DNA of 64,000 nucleotides from Orientallactaga sibirica (Eukaryota; Chordata; Mammalia; Rodentia; Dipodidae): contig JAEOAD010000015.1 in assembly GCA_036365145.1 (NCBI GenBank), positions 11,649,501 through 11,713,500 on the forward strand, written 5' to 3'. The notes under the pieces were generated by a model. It was not told the origin of the DNA and searched no databases. It saw nothing but the letters and a program-made list of their open reading frames with translations. Positions 33,479-45,741 of the stretch are shown one piece after another. The position numbers and the translations under genes were made by a program. Every line of letters begins with the position of its first letter. The stretch's first letter is position 1.

Positions 33479-34677
33479 CTAGCTCTTGTAACACCTCTTT
33501 ACAGCTCTTACTGGAATTCTTTTGAGGTGTGTTCGTTTTTTAGGTTACAGGTGTTTGCTTCTCAGTTGTTTCCCCAACCTAAGACCTTTGTTGCTTAATA
33601 GCTGGTTCTCTGCAGTTTTCTGAGGAAGCCCTGGTTTAAATAACTAAGAATGAAAGACTAGGTTTACCAATGAAGGCATATCACTTAGTTAAGGGTGACC
33701 CCAGGTGCTCCTCAATTAGGAATGCAAACTTAGGATACATTGACAGGGAAACCTCACTTTTCTCAGGCCTTGCCTCTGCTGGGCTGTAATGAAGAGAGCC
33801 TGCTTTGGGGTGTGATGAATGCCCCAGGGAAAAAAAAAATCTTCATTCCTAGAGGAGCATTGCTCAGGTCTTCATCCAGAGGAATGGGCAGCAGGACTGA
33901 AGGATTGTGTTAGCTGCACAGCAGAAACCCACTCGCCCATCTTCACTCTCCAGCTCTACTCAGCCTGTTGTCTTATTTGATATACATGGCTCATTCTGGA
34001 AAATTCTGTGATGAAACTCCTCATGCAATAGCCTTTCTCTTACACATTTTCTGAACTATGGACTCTTGCATCTACTTCATCCGGTAGCAGCCCTTGTTGT
34101 CCAGGATTTATTAATGGCCATGATACTCTCATTTTTGGTGCTTGTATAGTTTTAATTCCTTGAGTTCTTGATGTAAGTGGCATACTGAAGATAAGGCTAT
34201 TTAGAAAACTCCATTCTCCATGTAAACAATTGGGAATACATTGTTGGTAAATAATTTTAAAATGATGAACTGAAGTCTTGATTTTTGAATTACCAATATC
34301 AATGATAAAATTCTTCCCCACAACACAATTCTTATTAAATATTTACTTTCTAAGCAGTTTCTTTGGTTGTATAGCCATAATAGCATGTAGATATATTCTT
34401 TTTAAATAAACACATTTTACTATGTATTCTCTAACAAATACTAGATATGCAGAGAAGGTAATTTAGAATCTTCATGGTTATACAGCTCATCCCGACACAG
34501 ATGGACTCAGCTATATATGTTCATTTTCAAGAGTAGGTCTTAAAGTGTTAGAATTACTCATGCTCACTTTTGAATCTATCTTTGTTGTGAAATCCTACAA
34601 TATCACATATTCCTATACTACAAATGGTTCTGAAATCAGTAAAGGAAGTACAGTGATTGTCAAGAGGAAGAAGTGGG
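33479..34677. other. Unique sequence, no gene seen
   Basis: No repeat or coding signal was recognised. Confidence 0.4.
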
Positions 34678-35345
34678 CTAAGGCTAAAGATGACAGTCAG
34701 TAAAGTGCTTACTGTGCAAGCCTGATGACCTGAGTTGGAGCTCTAGAACTCATGTAAAAGCCAGGTAGATGTGTGCATTTAATCCCAGTCCTGGAGAGGT
34801 GGAGATCGGAGAATCCATGGAGCTTTCTGTCTAGCTAGTCTAGTTGAATCAGTTAGCATCAAGTTTAGTGAGTGAATCTGTCTCCAAAACTAAGGTGAAA
34901 GGGCTGAGGAGATGTTTCAGCAATTAAAAGCACTTGTTTGTAAGCCATCCAGCCCAAGTACAACTTTCCAGCGCTCATGGAAAGCTAGATTCAAAGTGGT
35001 ACATGTGTTTGTGATCCCAATGCACCTTTGGCAATGAAAGGCAGAGCCAGAAGAATCCAGAAATTTGCACACACAAAGCAGCAAAAAGACACAAGAGAGA
35101 AAAGCATAAAGACTTCTACACCTATGCTGTGGCACATGCATATCCATACATATACATACATACATGCACATAAATAACTATAAATATGTATATAAAATAT
35201 AAATTAAGGTGGAAAGTGGTTGAGGAAAACAGCTGACATAAGCAACTCTGATCTCAATACTCACATATACTCATGTTCATACACAGCTTCACACACATAT
35301 GAACATGGATACATACACACATGCATGCACGCTATACACACATAC
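34678..35345 (+). repeat. B4-like SINE, plus strand, interrupted by a second SINE
   Basis: The left part (34678-34900) has GTAAAGTGCTTACTGTGCAA, GACCTGAGTTGGAGCTCTAG and TGCATTTAATCCCAGTCCTG, ending TCCAAAACTAAGGTG. The right part resumes at about 35215 with GGAAAGTGGTTGAGGAAAAC and a CA/ACAT-rich tail. Together they form one element in family order. Confidence 0.75.
34901..35200 (+). repeat. Second B4-like SINE nested in the first, plus strand
   Basis: It begins GGGCTGAGGAGATGTTTCAG, carries AAGTACAACTTTCCAGCGCT, and ends in CATACATATACATACATACA and an A/T-rich tail. AACTAAGGTGAAA (34888-34900) and AAATTAAGGTGGAAA (35201-35215) are diverged copies of the target. Confidence 0.7.
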
Positions 35346-38300
35346 TGTTTTTGAAAGATGAAGAACTAGCAGGTGAGATACTTCACTTATCTCATTCTAT
35401 GTGATAGTTTCTTAACTTATTTTTAAATTTAAGATAACAGCCTACAGAGAAAACTATGAGCTATCATGTAGTTATGGTTAAGTGCAAATTTTAGTTCACC
35501 CATGAACTAAAATGTTTTATTAAATTAGAATAGCATTTTCAATGGAAATTTTTGTTTATAGATTAAATCTTTGTTTTCAAGCATAGAACAAATAAAGGAA
35601 GTAATAACTATTTCTGAAAGCAGCTTTGTCATAAAGAGGAAGGGTGCTTTCGGGAAAATAAAGCCAATGCCCTGGATGTCAAACATATTGATACTGCTGC
35701 TTTATGTTGCTTCAGTGAGTTGACAGAAAGATGGAAGCACATGCTTGTGGTTGGGCTGAAATTTTGAGCCAGATGAAAAGGTACCATGAGGAAATGGAAT
35801 TCAAGAGGTTAAATAGTGTGTCTACTGAAGTACAATCAGTAGTGGAATTTGTGTTCCACTTTCATGTCTTTCAACCAACTGCTCCTAGTCCTTGGTGTGA
35901 GGTCAGCTTGTGAAAGATGCCCTTATACTTCCAGATTTACCAGGCCTTCCAAACTGAGCAAAGTCCTGTGCCCCATCAGGACTTCTCACCCTGCTTCAGC
36001 CCAGACCTCTTCAGCTCTCTCATACCATTCACCACACCCAATGTATGATACACCCACATGTATAATATTTTTGAACCCCCATTACCCTCTCTCTTTCCTC
36101 TTCTTCCACTAAAACCTTTCTTTTTCCCCTTGAATTTCCATCCTGTTTTGAACCTGTTCATCTATTTGGTTTTTGACCCACTAATTTAACTAACAGTTCC
36201 TTGCAAAGTTTTGGGTTGGGTGGGAAATTATTTACTGGAGAATTAGTGACCCACCAGTGGCTATACCAGTAAAGAACATTACACCCCCTCTTCAAGTAAT
36301 CATCAGTTTCCACTATTTTCTCTGGGAGGTGTGGGGTGTCATGGTAAAATATTGACAGGCTCAAACATGTGCAGGAAACCATACTTGCTAAAAGTACATG
36401 TGTGTAGCAGATTTGACATATTCAGCAGATGGCATTTCACAACCCCACTTCCCATCCTCTTGCTATTACATTTTTTTCTGCCTTCTCTTCTTTGAGGTTT
36501 ATTGAGCCTTGGAGGGTATGGTTTACATGTCATGTTTAGCACAAGCTAGTTGCTTATACTTGGTATCTTTGCATGTCTATGCATGTCTTAAACTCTACCC
36601 TTTGAAATGTCTGTGTTTTAGGTAAAAGTAGTATAACTGCATGGGAACAAAAATAGATATTTAGAAGGCAGTTTGACATGCTGCTCAATTTAGCATAACC
36701 ATACCAGGCTTTGCTTTAGGGCCTTAGTCACTAGCCACAGGTTTTTGGCCAGAATTACAGTACCAGGCATGATTTCCCTCCTTGAAATGGGCTGCAAATC
36801 CAATCACAGAGAAGTTGGTTACTCCCATAATTTTTATGCCACTATTGCTGAAGGTGGACTTTTACAAAATAGTCAATTCATTTAGAAAACAGATTGAAAT
36901 GGGAACTCTGCAATCTAATTGTCTTTATTTTTTAGGTAAAAGTATGTCCACCTAGCAGTGAAGTTTTCTGCATATTAAATTCATACAATGGCTCTTCAGG
37001 AATTTACAAAAATATGATCACAAAGTTGTTCTGGTTTATGACAAAATCTCCGGCATATGCATATAGCCCTTTTCAGAAGGGTTACTCTGAAAGATTATGT
37101 TATTAAATTTGCTTGTTTTGTTGCTTAAGAATCCTTAGTTGATACCACTTTTCTTAAAGTACTAAGTCACAATGGAAGTATTGGTTCATACTAAAACATT
37201 ATCACAAGTTAAAGAAAAACTCGATTTGATAAAATAGTAACCATTTTGCTTCCTCTGAGGTTAGGAGAAAATTCTAAATTTTAATTCCTCATCGCAAAGC
37301 ATTCTTGCCATCAAACACCTTCTGTTATTTGTATTCCCACTTTGACTCTGCAGAGAAACAGAAAAGGGTGTGGCAGTTGTGACAAAGAGGACACCATTAG
37401 TTTCTATCATTAAGATTTGTATTGTTTTTGTAACAAAGACTGAGGAAGTAGTGGGAGAAGTACTTTTTGACCATAGTCTCAAACAAAAACTTTACATTTG
37501 GAAATCTAAAGCTGTGTTTGGACAGAATCAAAGTTTATCAGGTCATGATGCAGTTGTGAGGTATAACCTGAGTCTTTTTTAGCAAACAAAAATATTAGAT
37601 ATTCAAGGATGATCAGTTTAGAATAAATAAAAAGTGGATACAATTTCAACAGCAGGAAATGAACACACATCAGGAATCCATTAGCCTAAGAAATAGTACT
37701 GTGTAAAGTACAAGTACATCACAAAGGCATTTTAATCCATTTATGGATGACAGGTATCACATGTATTATTAAGGGAGGCCAGGGTGAATGGACACTTCCC
37801 TAACCTCTGAGGCTGAGGCTGATTGCGACTCCCTGGCCTTTACATTTAGGATCATCCTTAGACACAGTCTCTTGGACAGAAAGGACTGGCCCAGGGGCAC
37901 AATTCTGATGTTCTCCTGTTTCATCTTACTGGACTAAATATTAACTTCCAGCCTGGAGTGTCTGTCACCAAGTCATCTGTCTTGGTAAATGCTATTGGAG
38001 TCTCAGCATTGCAAGGGGGCAATGAATTTTCCTTGCTGACAGTGAGAATATCCACACCAAGCTGCCATTGAGTTCTGCTTCCCACAATGTTTATGGCAGT
38101 AAATTAGGCCATGGAGTACACTGAAGATTGTTTACATAACCCCTGATACCTAGTAGATTTGTCAGTCCTGCTCCATGGATAGGGACTTGGGTCAAAACGG
38201 AAAATGTTTAAAATATAAGGCTATAGATAACATGAAAATTTCAGAGTGCTTTTAAAGAACTCACATTCGTTTATTTGGACCTTTCCCTTGGATCTTATGC

Positions 38301-38684
38301 ATTCTCTTCTCACCCTTTTCTCTTTGGTCCTCTCATTATCTTTTCTTATTTTTTTTTCTGGCCTTTCAGTTTAAATTGCATACCCAAACAAACTAGCTTA
38401 GTATTTCCTTTTAAGTTTACATTTGGTTCTTCTGCTTGCCTCCCTACATATCCTATTTCTCAGAAAAATCAGCTACACAAACTGAACATGTACATAATTT
38501 CCCAATGCATGCATCCAAGAGTAGTAAATGAATTCTTGGTGTTATATCTAATTGTCTTAAATTTTTATGCTTACAATTGCCTAACAAGTTCTGTCTTTCA
38601 TATGAAACCTTGGTTATAAGGTAAGAGGGAGGGAGGGAAGGAGAGAGGGAAGAAGAGAGAGAGTAGAAGTTTTATAAAACCACT
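35346..38684. other. 3.3 kb without a recognised gene or repeat
   Basis: Open frames are short and overlapping. A G/A-rich tract (GGGAGGGAGGGAAGGAGAGA) at 38625-38662 precedes the first copy of the dispersed duplication. This is the longest stretch with no named repeat in the right half of the window. Confidence 0.4.
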
Positions 38685-38986
38685 AACCACTAACAAGTCA
38701 TCCCTGCTCCACATGTAGTAGTATGATAAAAGCATACAGGGTGACAAAGAAAACTGATGCAACATTATTTTCCATTATCTGTTGATGCTATTGCATTTCT
38801 TGACAAATCACCTGACAAATAAAAAAAACTATATATTTTTTCTGAGTATGATGGCCCAGCAAGTACTACTCCCCACCTGTAAGAAACTGAGGGAGGGGCT
38901 GGAGAGATGGCTTAGTGGTTAAGGCACTTGCCTGCAAAGCCAAAGGACTCGGGTTAGATTCCCCAGGACCCACTTAAGCTATGTGC
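38685..38986 (+). repeat. Dispersed direct duplication, copy 1 (derived copy)
   Basis: About 302 bp, nearly identical to 40486-40784, from AACCACT.A.AAGTCATCC-like sequence through the first 90 bp of a Dip-like SINE. The SINE is cut after CACTTAAGCTA and its 3' half is missing. Only scattered substitutions and small indels separate the copies. Confidence 0.95.
38895..38986 (+). repeat. Dip-like SINE, 5' part only, plus strand
   Basis: GGCTGGAGAGATGGCTTAGT and the B-box region GGGTTAGATTCCCCAGGACC are present; the sequence leaves the SINE consensus at about 38982. Confidence 0.9.
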
Positions 38987-39254
38987 ATATGTATGCAGAT
39001 GCAATATATATCATTTTGAACTATGTATGTAAAGTCATCACTCGCACTGGTGGTAAATTTTGTTCCCTGACAGTATAGTCTGACTTTTTTTTAATGAAAC
39101 AAAGTTACCTAATTTAGAACTATAATGAAGCAGAGACCCACAAAAGTCAAAGGTAGGTATACTTAATATCAGAATTTTAAAGTAAATTAAGGGAAACTTA
39201 CAAAACTGAATACAGAAACAAACCAGTTCGGTTATAAAGGGAAACCTCAATGCT

Positions 39255-39760
39255 CCTCACTCAGTAAATGACAGAATATGCAGACAAACTGAGTAAGAAC
39301 GAAGACTAGATGTACATGGCACAGAACCATCTAAGCAACCAACTCCAGTGACCTGACATTTATGGACCATCACTAATATGTTACACATTCTGATCCAGTG
39401 CACATGGAACATTCTCTAAAAGTGCAGAACAAAACTGAACACGTGTCAAAAGTAGAAATCATGTGATACATGCAAAATGAATTTAACTAGAATTAATATG
39501 AGAATGTTATTAGGAAGAGTACTGGCAAATACTCAGATATTTCAAAATTAAATACTATACATCTAAGCAATCCATGTGTCAAAAAATTATAGGGGAAAAT
39601 AGAAATTTTTGGAAGTAAGTGAAAAAAACATTAAAAGAGATGATGAAGTTATGAGTACATAGAGATGGCAGAGGGAAACATGTAATATTAAAATAAAGTA
39701 TGTTAGAAAATAGGAGTTCATTACAAGGATTCTAAATAGTAGCATGTATCTTAACTAATA
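39255..39760 (+). repeat. Old L1 fragment from the ORF2 endonuclease region, plus strand
   Basis: TGCACATGGAACATTCTCTA is the strongest block (family: SSAHGTFS). AGTAGAAATCATGTGATACA and the following A-rich blocks continue in L1 order. Many stops are present. Confidence 0.55.
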
Positions 39761-40485
39761 TGTCAATGATGAATAATGTAGATACATTTGCTTGAAAGAG
39801 AAGTGATGAACATACACAACTACATATAAAAGTTTTCAATTCATTAATTACTTTTTTCTCATTCAATTTTGTGATCTAAGATGGCCAATATGATTATTAA
39901 TATACTAGGAAAATTGATGTATCAAATTAATATTTTATTATTATAATGCAAGTTTTAGAAACAAAGTGAGAATGTTTTTTATTTCAGCAAATTAGAGATT
40001 TTCAACTGAATTTTAGTAATACACTTGTAATGAATTTTTGAGTGAATAAATGTACAATTGACATTTGAGTTTGTGAAGAATATCATTTAATTGAAAAAAA
40101 TTGCACAGTAAAATAAAAAAATCTTTCTATTAGAGGGAAATTAATATGAATGGTTAGTGTCAACTTATAGGCACAGAATGTGGTAATATGGAGAAAATCA
40201 TTAGCCTTTTGTGAAAAATTATGACTTCAAGTTAGCAACATTCGAAAAAAGGGAGTGTGAGATTTCATAATGAAGTCTATTGAAAATATAGTTTTAGCAA
40301 ATGCTCAAAACACAATAAGAATTAAAGAATCCAGTAAATTTCCATTATGCAAATATCAAATCTTTAAAATTAAAAGGCAAAAAACCTAACGGGAAACAAA
40401 ATGTACCAAATTTGTTGATAAAGTAATCAAATATTATCAGAAGAAAAAGGGACAGTTATTGCATAGTGTCTTCAACATTCTGCAA
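39761..40485. other. AT-rich unique sequence
   Basis: Nothing was recognised. Confidence 0.4.
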
Positions 40486-40784
40486 CCACTAGCGAGTCAT
40501 CCCTGCTCCACATGTAGTAGTATGATAAAACCATACAGGGTGACAAAGAAAACTGATGCAACATTATTTTCCATTATCTGTTGATGCTATATTGCATTTC
40601 TTGACAAATCACCTGACAAATAAAAAACTATATTTTTTTCTGAGTATGATGGCCCAGCAAGTACTACTCCCTACTTGTAAGAAACTGAGGGAGGATCTGG
40701 AGAGATGGCTTAGTGGTTAAGGCACTTGCCTGCAAAGCCAAAGGACTCGGGTTCGATTCCCCAGGACCCACTTAAGCTAAATGC
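40486..40784 (+). repeat. Dispersed direct duplication, copy 2 (likely source copy)
   Basis: It matches 38685-38986. Here the SINE is complete with target duplications, and the surrounding B1-like body continues on both sides, so this is the older arrangement. Confidence 0.95.
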
Positions 40785-41020
40785 ACAAGGGGGTGCACGC
40801 ATTTGGAGTTCATTTGCAGTGGTTGGAAGCCCTGGCACACCTATTCTCTCTCTCTCTCTCTCTCTCTCTCCCCTGCCTGTTTCTCTCTCTCTCTCTCTCT
40901 CTCTCTCAAATAAATAAATAATAAAATATTTAAAAACAAGAAACCAAGGGAGGAAGATGGTGAGCTTGAGGCCATGTTGAGCTGAAAAGCAAGACCATGT
41001 TTCAAAAGCAAGCCAGACAC
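40640..41020 (+). repeat. Old B1-like SINE interrupted by a Dip-like SINE, plus strand
   Basis: The left part has GAGTATGATGGCCCAGCAAG and the right part resumes with GATGGTGAGCTTGAGGCCAT and AAAGCAAGACCATGTTTCAA, in B1 order. Confidence 0.65.
40696..40937 (+). repeat. Dip-like tRNA SINE, full length, plus strand, with target duplication
   Basis: It carries the head, an intact B-box GGGTTCGATTCCCCAGGACC, TTCATTTGCAGTGGTTGG, two CT blocks (40846-40870 and 40882-40908) and an AAATAAATAAATAATAAAAT tail. AAGAAACTGAGGGAGGA (40679-40695) and AAGAAACCAAGGGAGGA (from about 40938) are target duplications. Confidence 0.95.
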
Positions 41021-42496
41021 ATTTTTATGTTTTTTTCAGTGCTATAATTTATCTTAGTCTTTATTATTGAAGAATATTTCAGTGCAATGTTTATTACATC
41101 ACAATACTGACATATGAATCACATAATCCAGTCTGATGAATATCTTGACATTTGTAATCCTTTAAATTTGTGTGAGGCGAATGTGGCAAGACAAGATTTG
41201 AAGGCTTTGTGCAGTGGTACAAACTTATCCTAATTGAATTTCTCTAACTCAGACTTAAATTTCTTCCTGGAATTAGGAGGAAAAAATGTTGGTCAGTGTA
41301 TATTTGCCTGGAAAAATTATAGAAGAATTATAGATCACAAGGCAGAAATTTATACGAAAGTATGTAGAAATCACTAAAATTGTCCATTAATAATGGTGTC
41401 ATTTCAAAATGCTAATGTTTTATAAATTTTGATACTTCTTATAATTGTCACAAATCTATTTCAAAATTTATTAAGTGGTTTTAATTTATTAAAATAATTC
41501 TACTAAGTAACTGAGTTTGGGAAATACTTGGTTCAAAGATTGTAACTAACCATTTATATTTACTAAACCATTTTGGAATTTATTTTTAGAAGAGAAAATA
41601 TTGAGAAAGGCATAGAAACTTATGAAATGAGATTTACATTTTTGTTTTTGTAGAAATTTTACTTGGAAAATATTTGTAGAAATGTGGAATGGGTAACAGA
41701 ATTGGCTACTTAACTGATGTTTTCAGCATTCTTAACAAATACAATTTAAAACTGTAAGGAAAGCCAATGATACATTTCAACATGTCAGATGCATCCAAGA
41801 GGTTCCAAAAGGTGCTGTTATGGCATCAAGACTCAAAAATAGTCACCCTAGTTGCTATGTTTTCCAAACATTACTATTGCATATTGCAAAGAATGTTAAT
41901 GAAGCCAGTTAGAATAAAATAAATGTAGAGATATTGTTGCATTTCATTTATATATCTCACATTTTTAGTCGTTATTTTCCAAAATAAAAATTTTAAACAT
42001 TAAAGGAGAAAGTTTTCTCAGTAAACCTTGAAAAATGATTTGTTTGTCCTACAAAAAAAATGTTGTATCTGAGCTCTTTATTTACACCAAATATACTTAT
42101 ATGATAGAGTTTACCATTTCTTTGGGTTAAGAGTACAGAATAACATCTATTGATCTATTGATTGCATTTCACAATGGCATATTTTGGGTAAAACAGAACC
42201 TTCAATATTGCATAGATCACAAAAACATAGAAAGGCTAAAAGTGCACTGAGGTAATGCGTCTATGGTTATGTAATGGGGTGTTTGGGGTTCAGGAAAGTC
42301 CTTGAGCCCTAAGCCCTAGGTTTTTGCCAATTTTAATAAAAAGATTTGAATAAAATAAGGCTGAGAAGGATAATTATTAAATTATTATATTTATTGAGGA
42401 GATACAGAGTCAAGGAAAGGTACCCACATGCGCAGAGATCCCACATGGAGGGCCTGGGATAATAGTGGAAAGAACAGAGAGAGGAAGGAAAGTTCA
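41021..42496. other. AT-rich unique sequence, no gene seen
   Basis: Nothing recognised beyond general AT richness. An ATTATTAAATTATTATATTT-like stretch lies near 42372. Confidence 0.4.
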
Positions 42497-42567
42497 TGAG
42501 GCCACCCAGAAACTAATAGTGAATTCCAGGTCATTCCGGGCTAGAGTGAGACCCTAGCTCAAAAAAC

Positions 42568-42617
<50 letters not shown>
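42497..42617 (+). repeat. B1 3' fragment followed by (AC)n, plus strand
   Basis: GAATTCCAGGTCATTCCGGG and TAGAGTGAGACCCTAGCTC with an A-run give the right end of B1. The A-run passes into 23 clean AC units (42572-42617), which probably arose from the SINE tail. Confidence 0.9.
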
Positions 42618-42618
<1 letters not shown>

Positions 42619-43179
42619 CATTCAAAGAGCTCCTGCCATGGGGGGAGCTGGTGGAGGTAAGGAGCCCATGTTGAGAATAAGGGCTAGGAGGGCTCTCCTT
42701 TTAGCTCTGCTGGCTGGGCCTGGGCCAAGCTGAGGGGAAAACTGGCCAGTAGCTGGAAGTTCCCAAGTGATCAGACAGCTCACAGAGCATGCCCTCCTCT
42801 TGCAAATGTGTTTATAAACTTATGGTGGTGGGCCCTGCTTTCTGGCTCAGGTGAACCAGTGGGACAGCTGGTTGGTTAGGGCTAGGGGCTGTCTCAGGAA
42901 AATGCTAGCCCTGACACCAGTTCCAGGGGCTAAACTTGACCAACACAATGTTTAAATCCTAGGAAAGGCCTCCCTCTCAGGTTGTTTGTGGAAAAAAAGG
43001 TCTAGGTAAGTGGTAAGAATTCTGGCAAGTACAGGCCATCCTGCCTGCCTAGTTCAAGAAGCTAACTAACTGCCTACTGTAGAGACCCCAACAGTTATTG
43101 TAGAATAACAGGGACAAGATTAATCTTTCCTCTTGAAACAGCTTTAAACAATTTTAATAACAGACAAAAATACATGAAA
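42618..43179. other. Unique sequence, fairly GC-rich to about 42930
   Basis: No gene or repeat was recognised. The block around 42660-42930 is locally richer in GC and G-runs. Confidence 0.35.
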
Positions 43180-43366
43180 TAAGCCCAGCGTGGTGGTGCA
43201 TGCCTTTAATCCTAGCACTTGGGAGGCAGAGGTAGGAGGATCACTGAGAATTCGAGGCCATCTTGAGACTACATAGTGAATTCCAGGTCAGCCTGAGCCA
43301 GAGTGAGACCCTACCTTGAAAAACCAAAAATAAATAAATAATTAAATAAATAAATAAATAAATAAA
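43180..43366 (+). repeat. Full B1 SINE with (AAAT)n tail, plus strand
   Basis: GCCCAGCGTGGTGGTGCATG, TTTAATCCTAGCACTTGGGA, GAATTCCAGGTCAGCCTGAG and TGAGACCCTACCTTGAAAAA are in order. The tail has expanded to about ten AAAT units. Confidence 0.95.
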
Positions 43367-44383
43367 ATAATAGTTTTTACAAAGTTGGATTTCAGGCATT
43401 AAAAAGCAGTGACTTTTGACTTATAGGCACCAAACAGGACTCCAATAATTAGCCATAGTGTAGGGACTGGGGATGTGGGCATTGCCTCTTAGTCTCTTTG
43501 AGTTAAAAAGCAGCAGAGCGGAGACACCAAGGCAGCCAAAGTTCACAGTGTGGAGAGAGAATCCAGAGCTTTTTCATAGGGTCCCCTTTGAGTATTCATC
43601 AGAGTACTGAATCTTTTCTCAGCAATACTGGAAAATGCTCATAATTCACAGGACATTATCTAGAATACTCAGGAGAGTCTTGCCTCAGTTATGAGAATTA
43701 ATGGCCTGTACTAGATGTATATCTTTTTCCACCTTTCAAATCTCAAAAGCAAAGCCTGAAAATACCATACTATTTACAAAATGCACTGTCTCAGAACAAT
43801 GGTTAAGGACATTTAGAAAAATACAAAAGTGTAGAGTGGCTCACAATATGTGGTTGCTCATGTATGTACCTTTATTAGGTATGCAAGAACAAAACCAAAC
43901 AAAGAAATAGAAAGGAAACCCAGGAAATATAACTGAAATTGATCCAGACTAGCACAAGTGTTAGAAATTCCACATAAGCACTTATCCAGTTATTGTAATT
44001 GTATTTTATTTCCAAAAAACATGTTGAACCTACATACAGAAGATGAAAATTCTAAATCAAATGTTTTGAGGTGAAAATGAGTATTTCTATGATAAAAGTC
44101 ACCAAATGGAGTTAGTGGAAGACTAGATATAAACAGAAAACAAATTCATGAGCTAGACTAAGAAGAAAGAATGGAACATCAGTGGACTGCATATGACCAA
44201 ATATATTCGTAACTGGAACTCTAAAGTAAAAAGGAGAAACAGTGAATTTGACAAAATAGTCAAATATTTCTAAAATTTGATGGAAACTCTAAGGTAAATA
44301 TAAGAGATACAATAAGCACCTAACACAGAAAGAAAACTATGCAAAAATATCTGTATAGCACTGATCCAAAACAATGTCAGCTG

Positions 44384-44533
44384 GACATAGTGATGCATGC
44401 CTTTAATCCCAGCACTTGGGAGGCAGAGATAGGAGGATTGCTGTGAGTTCAAGGCCAGCCTGAGAGTTTATAGTGAATTCCAGGTCAGCCTGGGCTAGAG
44501 TAAGACTCTACTTTGAAAAAAAAAAAAAAAAGC
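44384..44533 (+). repeat. Full B1 SINE, plus strand
   Basis: GGACATAGTGATGCATGCCT, TTAATCCCAGCACTTGGGAG, GTGAATTCCAGGTCAGCCTG and an A-rich tail. Confidence 0.95.
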
Positions 44534-44686
44534 AATGACAAAGGAAAAGGCAAAGAAGACAACATATTCTTGTTAGAAACTATACAAGCAAGAAGACAGT
44601 GGAGCCACATACTGAAAACACTAAAAGGTAAACAAAGCCCATTAACCAAGAATTGTATACCTTTACTGGTGTCTTTAAGCAATAAA

Positions 44687-44689
<3 letters not shown>

Positions 44690-44719
<30 letters not shown>

Positions 44720-44937
44720 CTGGAGAGAGTCAGAGAGAGACAGATAGAGAATGGGTGTGCGAGCTGCCTCTCAGCCACTGTGAACAAACTCCAGACACGT
44801 GTTCCCCCTTGTGGGCAAGTGCAGCATTGCCCCCTTGAGTCACTGCGTCTGGCTAAACATGGGACCTGGAGAATCTAACGGGTGTTCTTAGGCTTAGCAG
44901 GCAGGTACCTTAACCTCTAAGCCATCTCTCCAGCCCA
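44690..44937 (-). repeat. tRNA-derived SINE, longer sub-type, minus strand
   Basis: A 30-T run (tail complement) leads into GAGAGAGACAGATAGAGAAT, CCACTGTGAACAAACTCCAG, TTCTTAGGCTTAGCAGGCAG and CATCTCTCCAGCCC. It lies inside the HAL1 fossil. Confidence 0.9.
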
Positions 44938-45374
44938 AGAACTTTTAATAAACAAAAGCTGAAGCATTTACTTTTCATCAGACATGCACTACAAAATATG
45001 TTACACAATTCTTCTGACCTAAGGAAAATAACAGATTGATATAGGAAATACTCAAAGGAATGGAGTGCTAATAGAATGATTTCTATATAACAATTTTCAC
45101 AAGTGTTTAAAACTCCTTAAGTGATATTTGACTGTTTAAAATAATAATGCGATGTAGTTTATAACAAGTATAAACTTTTAGGTGTGGTGATAGTGCAAAG
45201 ACCAGGAAGGAAGACATTGGAATATATACTATTATAAACTTTGTATTCTATGAATGGAACAGCATAGTGTCTCTTGAGGCTCTACTGTGATATTTTAATG
45301 TGCATGCTTTAAACCCTAAACCACTGTACTACATATATATAAAGAGAAATTTGAATTGAAGATCTTGAGACTAG

Positions 45375-45535
45375 AAATAAACCAAGTATTCATAAGCAGG
45401 TGAGCATAAATCATGGTATATCTACATAATAGAATAGTATCCATCAATGATAAGAAATGACCACTGAAACTTACAACAACAAAGATGATCCAGGAAATTA
45501 TTATGCTGATTAAAGTAGCTGAACACAGAATTTTG
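45375..45535 (+). repeat. Old L1 ORF2 3'/UTR fragment, plus strand
   Basis: TCATGGTATATCTACATAAT, AGAATAGTATCCATCAATGA and GATGATCCAGGAAATTATTA follow the end of old L1 elements. Confidence 0.65.
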
Positions 45536-45600
45536 TTCTTTTGTCAGTGTCTTGAGTATGCTAGAAAACTGCTTTACCATTGAGCTGCATTCCAGCACTA
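45536..45600 (-). repeat. ID-like SINE fragment, minus strand
   Basis: TGAGTATGCTAGAAAACTGC and TTTACCATTGAGCTGCATTC match the complement of an ID element. Confidence 0.6.
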
Positions 45601-45644
45601 ATATGAACTGAAGTATAGACTTAGTAGGAGGTTTTTGCTTTATT

Positions 45645-45693
45645 TTATTTTTTAGAACATATTCTATTTATTTATTTATTTGAAAGAGACAAA

Positions 45694-45741
<48 letters not shown>

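Larger units (their letters stand above)
43940..45290 (+). repeat. HAL1/L1M-type LINE fossil, plus strand, broken by two SINEs
   Basis: The order of HAL1-like blocks is kept: AATGGAACATCAGTGGACTG, AAAATTTGATGGAAACTCTA, GAAGACAGTGGAGCCACATA, AACCAAGAATTGTATACCTT, then after the second SINE AACAAAAGCTGAAGCATTTA and ATGCACTACAAAATATGTTA. All frames are closed by stops. Confidence 0.65.

Noticed and set aside
35346..38684. Possible exons in the long repeat-free stretch
   Set aside because: I see no open frame with paired splice sites or any protein similarity; conservation data would be needed to go further.
40696..40784. A/B-box-like sequence suggesting a tRNA gene
   Set aside because: It belongs to a dispersed tRNA-derived SINE with many copies in the window and does not form a complete cloverleaf.
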